This document shows, one piece after another, positions 1-9,519 of a stretch of DNA of 64,000 nt. The notes under the pieces were generated by a model that worked only from the letters and a program-made list of their open reading frames with translations, was not told the origin of the DNA and did not search any database. Where the stretch lies: assembly GCF_017939705.1 (NCBI RefSeq), contig NZ_JAGKSQ010000004.1:310001-374000 (forward strand), read 5' to 3'. This DNA is from Halalkalibacter suaedae (GTDB lineage: Bacteria > Bacillota > Bacilli > Bacillales > Bacillaceae_D). The position numbers were made by a program, and so were the translations under genes. Positions within the stretch are counted from its first letter, which is position 1. The number at the start of each line of letters is the position of its first letter.

Positions 1-1
1 A

Positions 2-241
2 ATCGATATGACTACATATGAAATTCACTCTTTATTTGGAGAACCAGATTCTAGCGGCTTTGTTGAATATTTCGATACATTTCGTATGACCTATTCTTTC
101 GATGATTATGCTGCTAGCTTTGAAAACGAAGGTATTGATTCATATGTAACAACTGTACAAATATCTCCTAGAAAATACGCTGAATGTATAGGGGAAGAAA
201 GACTACTAGATCTACTAAATGAAATAGGAACAACTATTTAG
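2..241 (+). CDS. Hypothetical protein, probably 5'-truncated by the window edge
   Basis: The reading frame is open from the first bases to a stop at 239-241. The first ATG is at position 8, but no ribosome binding site fits in the seven bases before it, so the true start may lie upstream. The visible 77-79 residues are acidic and soluble, with no membrane segment or family motif that I recognise. A strong terminator follows at 299-336, which supports this being the 3' end of a transcribed gene. Confidence 0.5.
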   Translation: MDMTTYEIHSLFGEPDSSGFVEYFDTFRMTYSFDDYAASFENEGIDSYVTTVQISPRKYAECIGEERLLDLLNEIGTTI

Positions 242-298
242 TTATTCTGATCATGGGGGTAGTGAATTTTCTTTTAATACTGTACATTATTGCCAATC

Positions 299-336
299 AG
301 AACATCACTTAAATGATTAAGTGGTGTTCTTTTTGT
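299..336 (+). terminator. Rho-independent terminator
   Basis: A 13-bp near-perfect stem (AGAACATCACTTA pairing with TAAGTGGTGTTCT) is followed by a T-rich run. It ends the first gene of the window. Confidence 0.85.
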
Positions 337-391
337 TTTAGACGAATAAATGAGATCATTATAACAACGACTTTTTATTAACCGTAAGGCT

Positions 392-420
392 GCATTTCTT
401 CAAAAAGGAATGCTTTATTT
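392..420 (+). terminator. Hairpin terminator of the dispersed terminator-promoter repeat
   Basis: A 9-bp stem (GCATTTCTT with AAGGAATGC, one G-U pair) is followed by TTTATTT. Near-identical hairpins recur at 4361, 8657, 20504 and 23211. This one sits directly in front of the promoter-like repeat at 427-450. Confidence 0.7.
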
Positions 421-426
421 ATGTAA

Positions 427-450
427 AAAAAAGGAAGTTAGTGTTAAACT
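427..450 (+). promoter_or_regulatory. Dispersed promoter-like repeat, copy 1
   Basis: The variant reads GGAAGTTAGTGTTAAACT. It ends in an extended -10-like TGTTAAACT, and no good -35 hexamer lies 17 bp upstream. It precedes the ABC exporter genes at 564 by about 110 bp. Confidence 0.6.
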
Positions 451-563
451 AAAAAAGCGATTTAAAGTAACAAGATACTCACTTTATGAAGAGGAAGATT
501 CTAAATTAAAATCAATAGAATTAAAGTATTCTATTAAACTTTGTAAATTAAAGAGGAGAGACT

Positions 564-1325
564 ATGAACATTACTGAAGTATTGAGATTAGAAAATATAA
601 CTAAGATTTATAAACAAGAGACGCATCAAGTATTTGCTCTACGCGATGTGTGTTGTAGTCTAAACAAGGGTGAAATGGTTGCAATTATGGGTACTAGTGG
701 ATCGGGGAAAAGTACGTTACTTAATATGGTTAGTGCATTAGATGAGCCAACAAGTGGGGATTTATACTTATTAGGGAAGAAAACGAAGGAGATCTTTAAA
801 GAGCCTCATGCTTCTGACTATCGTAAAGCAAATATTGGATTTATCTTTCAATCTTTTCAGTTATTAAAAAATTTAAACGTCGAAGATAACATTGCCTTAC
901 CACTGATATTAAATGATGTCTCACAAGTAGAAATAAGAGAACGAATCGGATGGGTTATGAAACAACTAGGGATTGATAAGTGGCGTAAGCATCGACCGAC
1001 AGAACTATCTGGGGGACAACAGCAACGTGTAGCTGTTGCTAGAGCGATCATTACCAATCCACCTATTTTACTAGCAGATGAGCCAACAGGGAGTCTTGAC
1101 TTTAATACGACCAAGGATATTATGAATTTGCTTGTACAACTGAAAGAAGCTAATAACCAAAGCATATTATTGGTAACGCACGATCCATATGTTGCAACGT
1201 TTGCAAACAGGGTGTTGTTTTTCCACGATGGCCAAATAATAAATGAATACCACAACACACATCAAGAACAAGATTTAGACATCATCTTATCGAAGTTTAA
1301 AGAGATAACGCGAGGTGGGCATTAA
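564..1325 (+). CDS. ABC transporter ATP-binding protein (MacB/LolD type)
   Basis: This is the cytoplasmic ATPase of an exporter-type or mechanotransmitting ABC system. The 253 residues show a Walker A GTSGSGKST at about 43-51 and a Q-loop near 95-96. The signature LSGGQQQRVAVARA is near 148-161, Walker B ILLADEP near 168-174 and the switch histidine in LLVTHDP. A GAGGAG ribosome site precedes the ATG. The stop codon abuts the TTG start of the FtsX-type permease, so the two are co-translated partners. Families of this kind remove peptides, lipids or antimicrobials from the membrane; the substrate here is not known. No two-component system flanks it, unlike BceAB-type modules. Confidence 0.93.
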   Translation: MNITEVLRLENITKIYKQETHQVFALRDVCCSLNKGEMVAIMGTSGSGKSTLLNMVSALDEPTSGDLYLLGKKTKEIFKEPHASDYRKANIGFIFQSFQLLKNLNVEDNIALPLILNDVSQVEIRERIGWVMKQLGIDKWRKHRPTELSGGQQQRVAVARAIITNPPILLADEPTGSLDFNTTKDIMNLLVQLKEANNQSILLVTHDPYVATFANRVLFFHDGQIINEYHNTHQEQDLDIILSKFKEITRGGH

Positions 1326-3800
1326 TTGTTTACATTGCGAGCCATTTCTCTTAAACTATTTCGGGCAAGTTTACCAACGACCATCGTTACGATATTAACC
1401 ATTGCTGTATCAACATGCCTCATCATGACAATGATGTTGTATTCTATTAATGCCAAAAATCATATGCAGGAACAAATCTATCAGTTATACGGGAATGTTG
1501 ATTTGACTGCAGGCTATAATCTTGAGCAAACTACATATTTAACTACGAACCAACTTGATCGAATTACGCAACTAGACGGTATAGAAGCCCTATCTAAAAT
1601 ATCATTAGCGTTTACGAGTGTGGAAGGGGTATCAGATGAAGTTTATACACTAGGTGTTGAAAATGATGATCTAGTACAAAGTCGCTATCATCACACTAAA
1701 GATTTAACTAATAACGATGTCGTTGTTTCCTCAGCACTTGCCGAGGTCTTAAACGTGCAAGTGGGAGGGCAATTACAGGTTGAAGGTAGCCTATTTACTG
1801 TACGTGAAGTTATATCATTTGAAGACATTCATTCAGAAGCACCAAAACTAATACTGTTATCCAATGATGTAGTAAAAAAGTGGATGAGTTCAACTAGTGA
1901 AGGAGAGGCCTTATTTGCTTTAATCAAAGCAGCAGACAAGGCAAATGCTACGGAACTAGCAGTGGCAATAAAAAAGCTAGACGATACATTGCGTGTAGAG
2001 ATAACAGATGAGGACCCTTTTGTCAAAATGAACATGCAATCATTGTCCATTTTTATAATGGTACTGTCTGTTATGGTCCTTTGTATTACTGGGGTGCTGC
2101 TACTTACTAATTTCCAGCTACTTCTTTATAAAATGAAGCAACAATTTATTATCATGCGATCAATTGGTGCTTCGAGTAAACAAGTGGCCAAGCTTGTACA
2201 AGCTCAGCTAACAACCATTAATGTAATAGGAGTAATAACTGGAACCATTCTCACGTTTTTTGCATTACGATATGGGCTTGACTATTTCGTTGCTTACTTA
2301 CAGTTACCAGATAGCAAGCAGACTTTCTTAATAGGACCGGCAATGATCATAGCTTTTGTTTGCTTCTTAGTTTTACAAATATTTGTATTCATTCAAGTAC
2401 AGAAGAGTTTGAAAATATTACCTATGCAATTAATGGCTGATAATGAGCGCCTTGACTTTTCCTTTTCAAAAACGAAACGATTTATGCTTAAGTTCTTAGG
2501 AGGACTCGCGTTATTTCTCATTCTCTTTAGTCGTATTATTCCCGATTCGAATGGTAAAGGGAGTCTTGTGTTAATTGTGGGAACATTGCTGCTTTGTTTA
2601 ACACTTTTAATGGTTTTCCCACTTCTATTAAGTAAATCCTTAGTGAAAATTTCACCATTAGTGCATCGTCTGTTTGGGAAAGAGGCAGGAATTGCGATAC
2701 ACAATATCATTCCCCAGGTTCGAAGTAATACGTCTGTTATTTTAAGTGTTGTCTTTCTAATGGTCATTGTCATTTTCGGTAGTTCTTTAATGAAGTCGAT
2801 TCAACAGACAGAGCAAGAATACTTAAATGAGCGATTTGAAACACCGATTATCATAACAAGTTCAGTAGGTTATGACACGGAAATTGAACCAATGGAGCTT
2901 GCAGATAGTATTGACTCGCTACCGTCAGTTGATTTTGTTTACTCAAGAGGAACCCTTGCTATAATCGAGCTTGCTACCGATCAGGGATGGGAACATTATG
3001 ATTATACAACAATCGATATTAATAGGATGTTAGCTACAGGACATGTCCAATCATTTGACGGAGATTTATCAAAATCAGTTATTATATCCGAACAAATGGC
3101 AACAACTCAAAACCTCTCTATTGGCGATCAATTACAGTTAGGATATTTTAATGAATCTGCACAAAAAACAGTAGGAATAGGTACATTTACTGTTGGAGGG
3201 ATTGAATCAAATCTCGGTCAGCATGCAGATATGTATGTTGATTGGTCCACATCCCTACCCTTGGAGAATATTGTTTTCAGTGAGTTATTTGTAGAGACTT
3301 CTAATATAGAAGAGACGATAACTTCAATTAATTCGCTAAAAGAAGAGTATCCTGAAATTCAAGTAAGCAATGTGCGAGATAGCTTGGAACAAGCCAATAC
3401 AATGTTTTATCAGCGGTGGGGGTTATTAGTAGGTGTGTTTATCATCCTTATAACAGCTACCTGTATCGGTGTGTTTCAATCACTCATTCATTATATCTAT
3501 ACGAAACGCCATGACTTTGCCATTCATCGATTAATCGGGATGACACCGAATCAATTGATCAAATTAATTGTTTCGCAAACACTTATATTTATTGTATATG
3601 GTTTGTTTGTAGGGTGCACAATAGGTATTATTTTCACTTGCTTATTGTTCCTCATTGATCCAGCAGGAAATTCATACTTGGATATTCCAATGATGTTGCT
3701 GATTAGTCTTGGATTAATTGTATTAACAGTTGCCGTATTTTTAATTCAAGGCTGGTTTGTTAGTCGGCAAAAACTTACAGAAGAAATGCAAGATCTATGA
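1326..3800 (+). CDS. FtsX-like ABC transporter permease
   Basis: This 824-residue membrane protein partners the ATPase immediately upstream; its TTG start follows that stop codon with no gap. A first membrane helix lies near residues 17-38, followed by a large extracytoplasmic region. A helix cluster follows (about 240-365), then a central membrane block, a second extracytoplasmic domain and C-terminal helices. This is the duplicated FtsX/MacB-like layout of large Gram-positive permeases. Such permeases usually convert ATP hydrolysis into movement of an extracellular domain rather than pore transport. Substrate and regulator are unknown. Confidence 0.9.
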   Translation: MFTLRAISLKLFRASLPTTIVTILTIAVSTCLIMTMMLYSINAKNHMQEQIYQLYGNVDLTAGYNLEQTTYLTTNQLDRITQLDGIEALSKISLAFTSVEGVSDEVYTLGVENDDLVQSRYHHTKDLTNNDVVVSSALAEVLNVQVGGQLQVEGSLFTVREVISFEDIHSEAPKLILLSNDVVKKWMSSTSEGEALFALIKAADKANATELAVAIKKLDDTLRVEITDEDPFVKMNMQSLSIFIMVLSVMVLCITGVLLLTNFQLLLYKMKQQFIIMRSIGASSKQVAKLVQAQLTTINVIGVITGTILTFFALRYGLDYFVAYLQLPDSKQTFLIGPAMIIAFVCFLVLQIFVFIQVQKSLKILPMQLMADNERLDFSFSKTKRFMLKFLGGLALFLILFSRIIPDSNGKGSLVLIVGTLLLCLTLLMVFPLLLSKSLVKISPLVHRLFGKEAGIAIHNIIPQVRSNTSVILSVVFLMVIVIFGSSLMKSIQQTEQEYLNERFETPIIITSSVGYDTEIEPMELADSIDSLPSVDFVYSRGTLAIIELATDQGWEHYDYTTIDINRMLATGHVQSFDGDLSKSVIISEQMATTQNLSIGDQLQLGYFNESAQKTVGIGTFTVGGIESNLGQHADMYVDWSTSLPLENIVFSELFVETSNIEETITSINSLKEEYPEIQVSNVRDSLEQANTMFYQRWGLLVGVFIILITATCIGVFQSLIHYIYTKRHDFAIHRLIGMTPNQLIKLIVSQTLIFIVYGLFVGCTIGIIFTCLLFLIDPAGNSYLDIPMMLLISLGLIVLTVAVFLIQGWFVSRQKLTEEMQDL

Positions 3801-3886
3801 TTAAGACTATATGTAAATAAACAGAAAATTCCACTTAAACTAAAAGAGTAGAATCGTGGAGAAGATTTAATAATAGGAGGTAGATT

Positions 3887-4345
3887 ATGCTAATTCTATC
3901 TTCAGGAATTACTGGGTTTCTGCCAGCACCATCTGTTGATGAGAAAGAATTTAAGCAAATTTGTTATTCTCTATTCGGTTCAAAAGTGTTGAACTATATT
4001 GAGTATAGAACGGCCGAAAATTTTTACGAATGTGTTGTTCAAATAGGGGATAGAGAGGTTCACGTCTTACTTAATGGTCAGTATCCTTTAATGGCATTCA
4101 CTTCTAAACGTGAACTAGATGTATACTATTTCCCTTTCATAAACGAACCTGAACTATCAAAAATGTTTGAACCGTATTATGAAATATTAAATTTAGATCA
4201 ACTAAGTGAACCATTGAATTACATTAAAAGAGGTAATAAGATATCAATGGAAAACGATAACTCTTTACATCAAGATGAATTAAAGCAAATCATTTTTTGG
4301 CAACCTAGATCGGTAGGGGAAGTAGTATTTAATTATTGGGATTAA
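3887..4345 (+). CDS. Hypothetical protein, 152 aa
   Basis: A good ribosome site (AGGAGG, 6 bp before ATG) and a following terminator show a real single-gene unit. The protein is soluble and mixed alpha/beta, with a C-terminal region rich in acidic and aromatic residues (ends VVFNYWD). I do not recognise the family. Size and style resemble the small accessory or immunity-like proteins common in Bacillus islands, but nothing in the sequence proves that. Confidence 0.7.
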   Translation: MLILSSGITGFLPAPSVDEKEFKQICYSLFGSKVLNYIEYRTAENFYECVVQIGDREVHVLLNGQYPLMAFTSKRELDVYYFPFINEPELSKMFEPYYEILNLDQLSEPLNYIKRGNKISMENDNSLHQDELKQIIFWQPRSVGEVVFNYWD

Positions 4346-4360
4346 ATTTCACTAAAGGTT

Positions 4361-4390
4361 AGCATTCCTGCAATTAGGAGTGCTTATTTT
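4361..4390 (+). terminator. Terminator hairpin of the repeat module
   Basis: AGCATTCCT pairs with AGGAGTGCT and is followed by TATTTTTAT. It ends the gene at 3887-4345 and is followed 10 bp later by the promoter-like repeat. Confidence 0.75.
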
Positions 4391-4399
4391 TATGCGAAC

Positions 4400-4422
4400 A
4401 AAAAGAGAAATAATGTTAAGCT
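4400..4422 (+). promoter_or_regulatory. Dispersed promoter-like repeat, copy 2
   Basis: It reads AAAAGAGAAATAATGTTAAG then CT, with the extended -10-like TGTTAAGCT. No intact gene follows, only short remnants before the convergent chemoreceptor gene. Confidence 0.55.
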
Positions 4423-4432
4423 ATTAAACACA

Positions 4433-4635
4433 ATGTTCAAAGGGTGACAAGATCAATTCAAACTTAACCCTGAAGAGAGAGAAATAGATGTACATGGTTC
4501 TTATAAGGTGAATAAAGAATGAATGATGAGGATATTGGGGTTGCTGACGTTCATAAAACAGACGGTCAGTGGATCACTAAAGAAATAGGTCAAATGAGAC
4601 TAAATAAAACGCCTGTATCAATTGCTAGCAGTTGA
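4433..4635 (+). pseudogene. Degenerate gene remnant
   Basis: Behind a repeat-module promoter lie two short open stretches. One, from an ATG at 4433 broken by a TGA, encodes FKLNPEEREIDVHGSYKV up to a stop at about 4521. The second (ATG 4519, stop 4635) encodes 38 residues with VADVHKTDGQWITKEIG. Neither has a ribosome site. The protein-like composition and the position where other modules carry a gene suggest a decayed gene. The family is unknown. Confidence 0.3.
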
Positions 4636-4650
4636 TACAGGCGTTATTGT
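4606..4650. terminator. Bidirectional terminator
   Basis: A 13-bp perfect stem (ACGCCTGTATCAA with TTGATACAGGCGT) has T-rich tails on both strands. It mainly ends the minus-strand chemoreceptor gene. Confidence 0.85.
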
Positions 4651-4655
4651 TCTAA

Positions 4656-6356
4656 TTAAATTTTAAACGTTCGTACAATATGTTGCAGTTTATCTGAATA
4701 GGAGGCGAGAGATTCAGCAGAACTACTAATTTCTTGCATCGAGCTACTTTGTTGTTGGGCAGTAGCTGTACTTTGTTCAATACCAGCCGCTGCCTCCTCG
4801 GCTGATTCTGCAATTTCTTCAGAAGAAACCCTTACTTTTTCACTGTTAGTAGAAATGTCTTCTAAATTCGCAGTAACCTTTTCAATTCCAGTTAGCATGT
4901 TGAGCAACTCATTATTAATTGAGGTAAAGGATTCTCTACTAATGCCAATTTGTTTGTTGCCTTCGTTTACTTTTTCGAAACCAGATTCTAATGAAGTTAC
5001 AACTAAATTCGATTCAGTTTGAATGCCTTGAATAATACCTGTAATTTCGCTAATAGAGTCGCTAACTTGTTCTGCGAGTTTTCGAACTTCATCAGCAACT
5101 ACAGCAAAGCCTTTTCCATGTTCACCTGCACGTGCTGCCTCAATGGCTGCATTTAAAGCAAGAAGATTGGTTTGCTCAGCTATTTCTTCAATTACTTTTA
5201 CAAGCTTAGAAATATCTTGTGCCTTGTGATCAAGTCCTTTTACATTTTTAACAGATTGACTTACAACGTGATTAATTTCAGTCATAAGGTGAACAGATTG
5301 TTCCATATTATCTTTCCCGCTGTTAGATAATGCAATAACTTGCTTTGAGGATTTCTGAAGTAACTCACCCTCATCTCGAGTGTTTAAAATTTGACTATTT
5401 AATGAGTTAATTAAATGAGAAATTTCTAACGAAGAACTAGACTGTTCTTCTGCTCCAGCCGAAAGCTGTTCCATCGTCGCAGCAATTTGATCAGCTCCCA
5501 AACTTCCTTGGTTAGAAACCTGTGTCAATTCTTCGCTCTGGCTATTCACATCGAGGGAGACATCAGTTATTTCTTTAATTACATTTTTTAAATTGTCACG
5601 CATTGCATTTATAGAGCTTGCTAATTGGCCAATCTCATCCTTACCATAATAATCTACTTTTTCAACAGAAAGGTTCCCGTTTGCAATTTGGTCACTGATG
5701 TAAACTACCTTTTTAAGCTGATTTTGAATTCGGCGATTAACAAAGTAGGTAATGATTGCTCCGGAAACTATTGATATTACAAGGGCAATGAGTAAAACAA
5801 TAAAGGTATATGAAGCGTCGTCTTTTGCTAAATTTGCTGAAATTTCTCTTTCTTTATTTACAATTCCTCTGAGTTCATCAAGTAGATCATCTGTCTCAGA
5901 ACGAAGCTCAATTGTCGTCGCTCTTAATTCTAGAGCTTGTTCAATATCACCGTTATTAACTGCTGGAACAATTCCATCTAAAAAGAGGTCATTAACTATT
6001 TTATCATTTTCGATAACCTGATTGAATAGTTTGCGTTGTTCATCTGTATCCATTTCTGAATTAACATCAGTCTCTAGTTTATTAAAATCCTCCCGTTTAT
6101 CTTCAAATTCCTGAATTAATGCTTGGTCTTTGTAAGTAATAAAATCTGCTATTCTAGTATCTTTAGATCGGAATTGAGAACCCATTTCCGTTAAGGTTAC
6201 CGAGCGGTCGCCTCTTCTCTCTAATGTATCAATTCCACTGTTGATTTGAAGAAGAAGAATAGAAATAATTGCAGTTGAGACTACAAATAAAATGATAGTT
6301 GCGATCAACGAAAGACTGTATTTTGTTCCGAGTTTCATATTATTCCAACGTAACAT
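4656..6356 (-). CDS. Methyl-accepting chemotaxis protein
   Basis: This is a membrane chemoreceptor that would control CheA. The start is ATG at 6356, preceded by AGGAGG; a longer TTG-started frame would place this ribosome site inside the gene. Of about 566 residues, a first helix lies near 16-38. It is followed by an extracytoplasmic four-helix-bundle sensor of about 140 residues, a second helix near 185-208, a HAMP domain and a long coiled-coil signalling domain. The hairpin-tip motif [19 protein letters not shown] is present. No ligand-binding Cache or PAS domain is visible, so the ligand cannot be guessed. It is a lone receptor with no chemotaxis genes nearby. Confidence 0.93.
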   Translation of the reverse strand: MLRWNNMKLGTKYSLSLIATIILFVVSTAIISILLLQINSGIDTLERRGDRSVTLTEMGSQFRSKDTRIADFITYKDQALIQEFEDKREDFNKLETDVNSEMDTDEQRKLFNQVIENDKIVNDLFLDGIVPAVNNGDIEQALELRATTIELRSETDDLLDELRGIVNKEREISANLAKDDASYTFIVLLIALVISIVSGAIITYFVNRRIQNQLKKVVYISDQIANGNLSVEKVDYYGKDEIGQLASSINAMRDNLKNVIKEITDVSLDVNSQSEELTQVSNQGSLGADQIAATMEQLSAGAEEQSSSSLEISHLINSLNSQILNTRDEGELLQKSSKQVIALSNSGKDNMEQSVHLMTEINHVVSQSVKNVKGLDHKAQDISKLVKVIEEIAEQTNLLALNAAIEAARAGEHGKGFAVVADEVRKLAEQVSDSISEITGIIQGIQTESNLVVTSLESGFEKVNEGNKQIGISRESFTSINNELLNMLTGIEKVTANLEDISTNSEKVRVSSEEIAESAEEAAAGIEQSTATAQQQSSSMQEISSSAESLASYSDKLQHIVRTFKI

Positions 6357-6830
6357 CTGTGATGTTCCTCCTAAGTTATACAACGTTAAAAATTACTATA
6401 AAAACAGTAGTGAAAATTTCTCACTTTATTAGAATTCCTTTCACTTAGATTATAGTAATATTATATTAGCACACTGAAGAGAAGGGTAGTCAGTTATTTT
6501 TCAAGTATATTATACCAAGAGGCTCTAGGATAATATGGAGGCGATAACTTCAAATCTTTACATATCCGTCCTAAATTGTCGTGAAGCTTTTTAGTGTGGG
6601 AAAAAATTAACTCTAATGGGGAGAGGATGAAAATTTGAAAGGCTGTAGTCCTATAATTTACTTCATTCTAAGCATTTTATTTTGATTCCAAGTTATTAAA
6701 AGCTAGACTATACTTTGTATCAAATCATTTTATGTTAGGTTTTATTAGGAACTGACAAGAGAGAATGACTTCTTAGGAAGAAACTAATACTAGAGCTGAC
6801 AAATATATTCAGTAAAAGGAAGTGCTAGTT

Positions 6831-7766
6831 ATGCGTGCAGTTGTCATCAATGAATATGGTAGTAAAAATGTGTTAGTGGAACAGGAGCTACCGAAACCGG
6901 AAATCAAAGCAAACCAAGTACTTGTTAAGGTGTATGCAACTTCTATTAATCCGATTGATTGGAAGCTTCGTGCGGGTTATTTAAAGCAGATGCTTGATTG
7001 GACATTCCCCATTATCCTTGGCTGGGATGTTGCTGGTAAGATCGTTGAAGTTGGAAGTGAAGTGAAGAATTTTCAGGTTGGAGATGAAGTTTTTGCACGA
7101 CCGGATACGAACGCTGAAGGTACATATGCCGAATATACGACTGTGGAAGAGGACTTACTTGCGAAAAAGCCTAGCAACTTGACATTTGAAGAGGCTGCCT
7201 CTATCCCATTAGCAGGTTTAACAGCTTGGCAGTGTTTAGTGGATAATACAAAAGTGAAGCAAGGAGATAAAGTACTTATCCATGCTGGGGCTGGTGGTGT
7301 AGGAAGTTTGGCAATTCAAATGGCAAAACATTTGGGTGCGTATGTTGCTACAACAGCGAGTGAACAAAATGAAGCATATGTAAAAGAGCTAGGTGCAGAT
7401 GAATTCATTAATTACCGTACACAACAATTTGAAGAAGAATTAAGTGATTACGATGTGGTTATTGAAACAATGGGCGGCGACATTTTAAATAAAAGCTTCC
7501 AAGTATTAAAGCCTGGTGGTCGACTAGTAACAATTGCCGGACAACCTGATCCAGCACTAGCAGAAAAGCATCAAGTTACAGCAAGCTCCTATTGGTTAAC
7601 GCCAAATGGGAAGCAGCTAAGCGAAATAGGAGAATTACTTGAAAAAGGAATACTTAAGCCTCAAGTGGGTAACGTATTTGGTTTTTCAGCAGAAGAGTTA
7701 CAAAAAGCACATGAATTAAGTGAGACACATCATGCCAAAGGGAAAATTGTGATTAGAGTTAAATAA
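6831..7766 (+). CDS. NADP-dependent quinone oxidoreductase-like MDR family protein
   Basis: This is a zinc-independent medium-chain dehydrogenase/reductase. The ATG at 6831 is preceded by AAAGGA; a GTG 9 bp upstream would leave no room for it. The roughly 311 residues have an N-terminal GroES-like domain (INPIDWKLRAGY, GWDVAGKIVEVG) and a nucleotide-binding Rossmann domain (HAGAGGVGSLAIQMAKHLGA). The C-terminal GKIVIRV is typical of the family. Zinc-ligand cysteines are absent. The family reduces quinones or enones with NADPH; the true substrate is unknown. It is a single-gene unit ending at a strong terminator. Confidence 0.88.
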   Translation: MRAVVINEYGSKNVLVEQELPKPEIKANQVLVKVYATSINPIDWKLRAGYLKQMLDWTFPIILGWDVAGKIVEVGSEVKNFQVGDEVFARPDTNAEGTYAEYTTVEEDLLAKKPSNLTFEEAASIPLAGLTAWQCLVDNTKVKQGDKVLIHAGAGGVGSLAIQMAKHLGAYVATTASEQNEAYVKELGADEFINYRTQQFEEELSDYDVVIETMGGDILNKSFQVLKPGGRLVTIAGQPDPALAEKHQVTASSYWLTPNGKQLSEIGELLEKGILKPQVGNVFGFSAEELQKAHELSETHHAKGKIVIRVK

Positions 7767-7795
7767 TAATTGCAGAGCCCGAGTTCATAATAAAG

Positions 7796-7829
7796 CATCC
7801 AATAACTTCTTGTTATTGGATGTTTTTTT
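7796..7829 (+). terminator. Rho-independent terminator
   Basis: An 11-bp perfect stem (CATCCAATAAC with GTTATTGGATG) is followed by eight T residues. Confidence 0.9.
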
Positions 7830-8035
7830 GATACAGTTAGTTTATTTTTCTATGTGTAAAAAATAACTATTTGTAGGTTCTGTCTTTGTTGAGCAGGCCA
7901 TGTCATTCAACCATACAGTACAATCATACTAGAAGATATGGTTGATTATAAACGGATCTACCGTTATTATTAGTCGTTTCATTATTTCTTGGCTGGGTAT
8001 GTATAATTAAGAAATCTTATAATAGGGTGGTTATA

Positions 8036-8395
8036 ATGCCGGTACATTTAAAGCGAATTTATGAGGACGCAAAGAAGGATGATGGTGTTCGAGTTTTGGT
8101 TGATCGAATATGGCCGAGAGGTATCAAAAAAGAAGATGCGAAATTAGATTATTGGATGAAAGAAATTGGACCATCAAATGAATTACGCGAATGGTTTGAA
8201 CATGATCCTGAAAAATATAATCAGTTTAAAAAGAAATATAAAGAAGAGCTTGAAGATGGTGAACAGCAAGAAGAACTTGAAAAACTAAAGGACATCACAA
8301 AAAAGCATAATAAAAATTTAACGTTATTGTTTTCAGCAAAAGATGAGAAAAACAATCAAGCAAACGTGTTAAAGGAAATATTAGATAGGCAATAA
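8036..8395 (+). CDS. DUF488 family protein (YeaO-like)
   Basis: This is a 119-residue protein of the DUF488/COG3189 family, whose biochemical role is not settled. The family hallmark VLVDRIWPRG is near residues 20-30, and the region WMKEIGPSNELREWF matches the conserved core. The ATG at 8036 has the ribosome site GGGTGG just upstream; a GTG at 8027 lies inside that site and is rejected. The C-terminal half is highly charged. It is a single-gene unit with its own terminator. Confidence 0.88.
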   Translation: MPVHLKRIYEDAKKDDGVRVLVDRIWPRGIKKEDAKLDYWMKEIGPSNELREWFEHDPEKYNQFKKKYKEELEDGEQQEELEKLKDITKKHNKNLTLLFSAKDEKNNQANVLKEILDRQ

Positions 8396-8419
8396 TGATA
8401 TAGAAGTAAATATATGATG

Positions 8420-8457
8420 AACAAACGAATCTGGTTAGGACTGATTCGTTTGTTTTT
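8420..8457 (+). terminator. Rho-independent terminator
   Basis: An 11-12 bp stem (AACAAACGAATC with GATTCGTTTGTT) runs into a T-rich tail. Confidence 0.88.
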
Positions 8458-8482
8458 TATTGTTAAGTAATATAAAGAATAA

Positions 8483-8671
8483 TTTAAATTCAAAGGAGCG
8501 ATAGCAGAACAGGGTAGTTTGTTCACAGGGGATAAGATTAATTATGTTTTTGGCTACCTTATTGTCGAAAGTATTTTTCTATTTCCTTTGTATTTAAAAT
8601 GGCTGAAAATTAAATTCTTTCTGAGACACTTCACAACATTAATAAACAGAGTTAACAGCATTTCATTATAA
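8483..8671 (+). pseudogene. Remnant of a small membrane protein gene
   Basis: A frame open from 8483 to TAA at 8669-8671 encodes a hydrophobic helix (YVFGYLIVESIFLFPLYLKW) followed by basic residues, as in a small membrane protein. An AAAGGAG site lies at about 8493-8498, but the codon at the right distance is ATA. The first usable start is TTG at 8519, too far from that site. The stop overlaps a terminator hairpin. I read this as a decayed gene or a start-codon mutant; a real peptide starting at TTG is possible. Confidence 0.35.
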
Positions 8672-8686
8672 TAGGAATGCTTTTAT
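8657..8686 (+). terminator. Hairpin terminator related to the repeat module
   Basis: AGCATTTC pairs with GGAATGCT and is followed by TTTATTTTT. The hairpin matches those at 392 and 20504, but no good promoter-like repeat follows. Confidence 0.7.
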
Positions 8687-8736
8687 TTTTGTCGGGGCTA
8701 ACGTGTGTAACAATAAAGTTCTTGTGAATTTAAATA

Positions 8737-8763
8737 AATATTTATTGTAATTCAATAAATATT
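8737..8763 (+). promoter_or_regulatory. Inverted repeat, candidate operator of the YoaS/YozG-like pair
   Basis: A perfect 11-bp inverted repeat (AATATTTATTG, 5-bp spacer, CAATAAATATT) lies about 45 bp before the DUF2975 gene. The downstream operon encodes a Cro/CI-type regulator, so autoregulation through this site is a natural inference. Confidence 0.45.
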
Positions 8764-8805
8764 ATGATAAATTCAGTTTGACATTATACAAGTGAGGTGC
8801 TTTTT

Positions 8806-9288
8806 ATGAAACGAGGATCAACACTTTTTTTAAGAGCGGTGGTTATTCTTATAGGAATCCCTATTCTAGCGGTGTGTATTTATGGGTTAGCTCGATTTGA
8901 CCATAATTCTCCATATTGGGAACTACCTGAGCTGGCTAATTTGCAATATCCTTTATTGATTGGAATGTATGCAGCAACGATCCCCTTTTTCTTTGCTTTG
9001 TATCAGACTCTAAAACTGTTAAACTTTATTGACAAAGAGGAAGCATTCTCGAAATCATCTGTAAAGGCTCTAAATAGTATAAAATACTGTGCAATTACTA
9101 TTAGTATTTTGTTTGTTTTCGAGATGCCAGTTTTATACATGCTGACTAAAGTAGACGACACACCAGGGAGATTAATCGGAATGGTCGTTATCTTTGCATC
9201 AATGGTAATTGCAGTCTTTGCGGCTGTTCTCCAAAAGTTATTGGAAAATGCGATCGATATAAAATCTGAGAATGATTTAACGGTTTGA
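8806..9288 (+). CDS. DUF2975 membrane protein (YoaS-like)
   Basis: This is a 160-residue integral membrane protein with four predicted helices (about 7-28, 45-65, 85-110 and 118-140). It matches the DUF2975 style seen in B. subtilis YoaS. The ATG at 8806 is preceded by GAGGTG; a GTG inside that site is rejected. The next gene encodes a small Cro/CI regulator whose ribosome site overlaps this stop codon, the same pairing as yoaS-yozG. The function of the pair is not established. Confidence 0.8.
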   Translation: MKRGSTLFLRAVVILIGIPILAVCIYGLARFDHNSPYWELPELANLQYPLLIGMYAATIPFFFALYQTLKLLNFIDKEEAFSKSSVKALNSIKYCAITISILFVFEMPVLYMLTKVDDTPGRLIGMVVIFASMVIAVFAAVLQKLLENAIDIKSENDLTV

Positions 9289-9297
9289 GGTGATTAT

Positions 9298-9519
9298 GTG
9301 GCAATTATCATAAATATTGATGTGATGCTCGCTAAAAGGAAAATGAGCGTGACTGAACTTACGGAAAAGGTTGGAATAACGATGGCAAACGTTTCTATAC
9401 TGAAAAATGGAAAAGCCAAAGCAATTCGATTATCAACTTTAGAGGCGATTTGTCATGCTTTGGACTGTCAGCCTGGAGATATTTTAGAATACCGAAGTGA
9501 GGATAACAACCATGGGTAA
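9298..9519 (+). CDS. Small XRE-family helix-turn-helix regulator (YozG-like)
   Basis: This is a 73-residue Cro/CI-type DNA-binding protein, essentially a single HTH domain. The region MSVTELTEKVGITMANVSILKNG contains the two recognition helices (about residues 18-40), and LEAICHALDCQPGDILEY is the classic family tail. GTG is the start, with GAGGTG 5 bp upstream. It is translationally coupled to the DUF2975 gene and probably controls that operon. Confidence 0.87.
   Translation: MAIIINIDVMLAKRKMSVTELTEKVGITMANVSILKNGKAKAIRLSTLEAICHALDCQPGDILEYRSEDNNHG

Noticed and set aside
2393-2773. Minus-strand open frame of 126 codons inside the permease gene
   Set aside because: It is fully contained in a well-supported FtsX-like gene and has no ribosome site. 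The composition is that of an antisense shadow.
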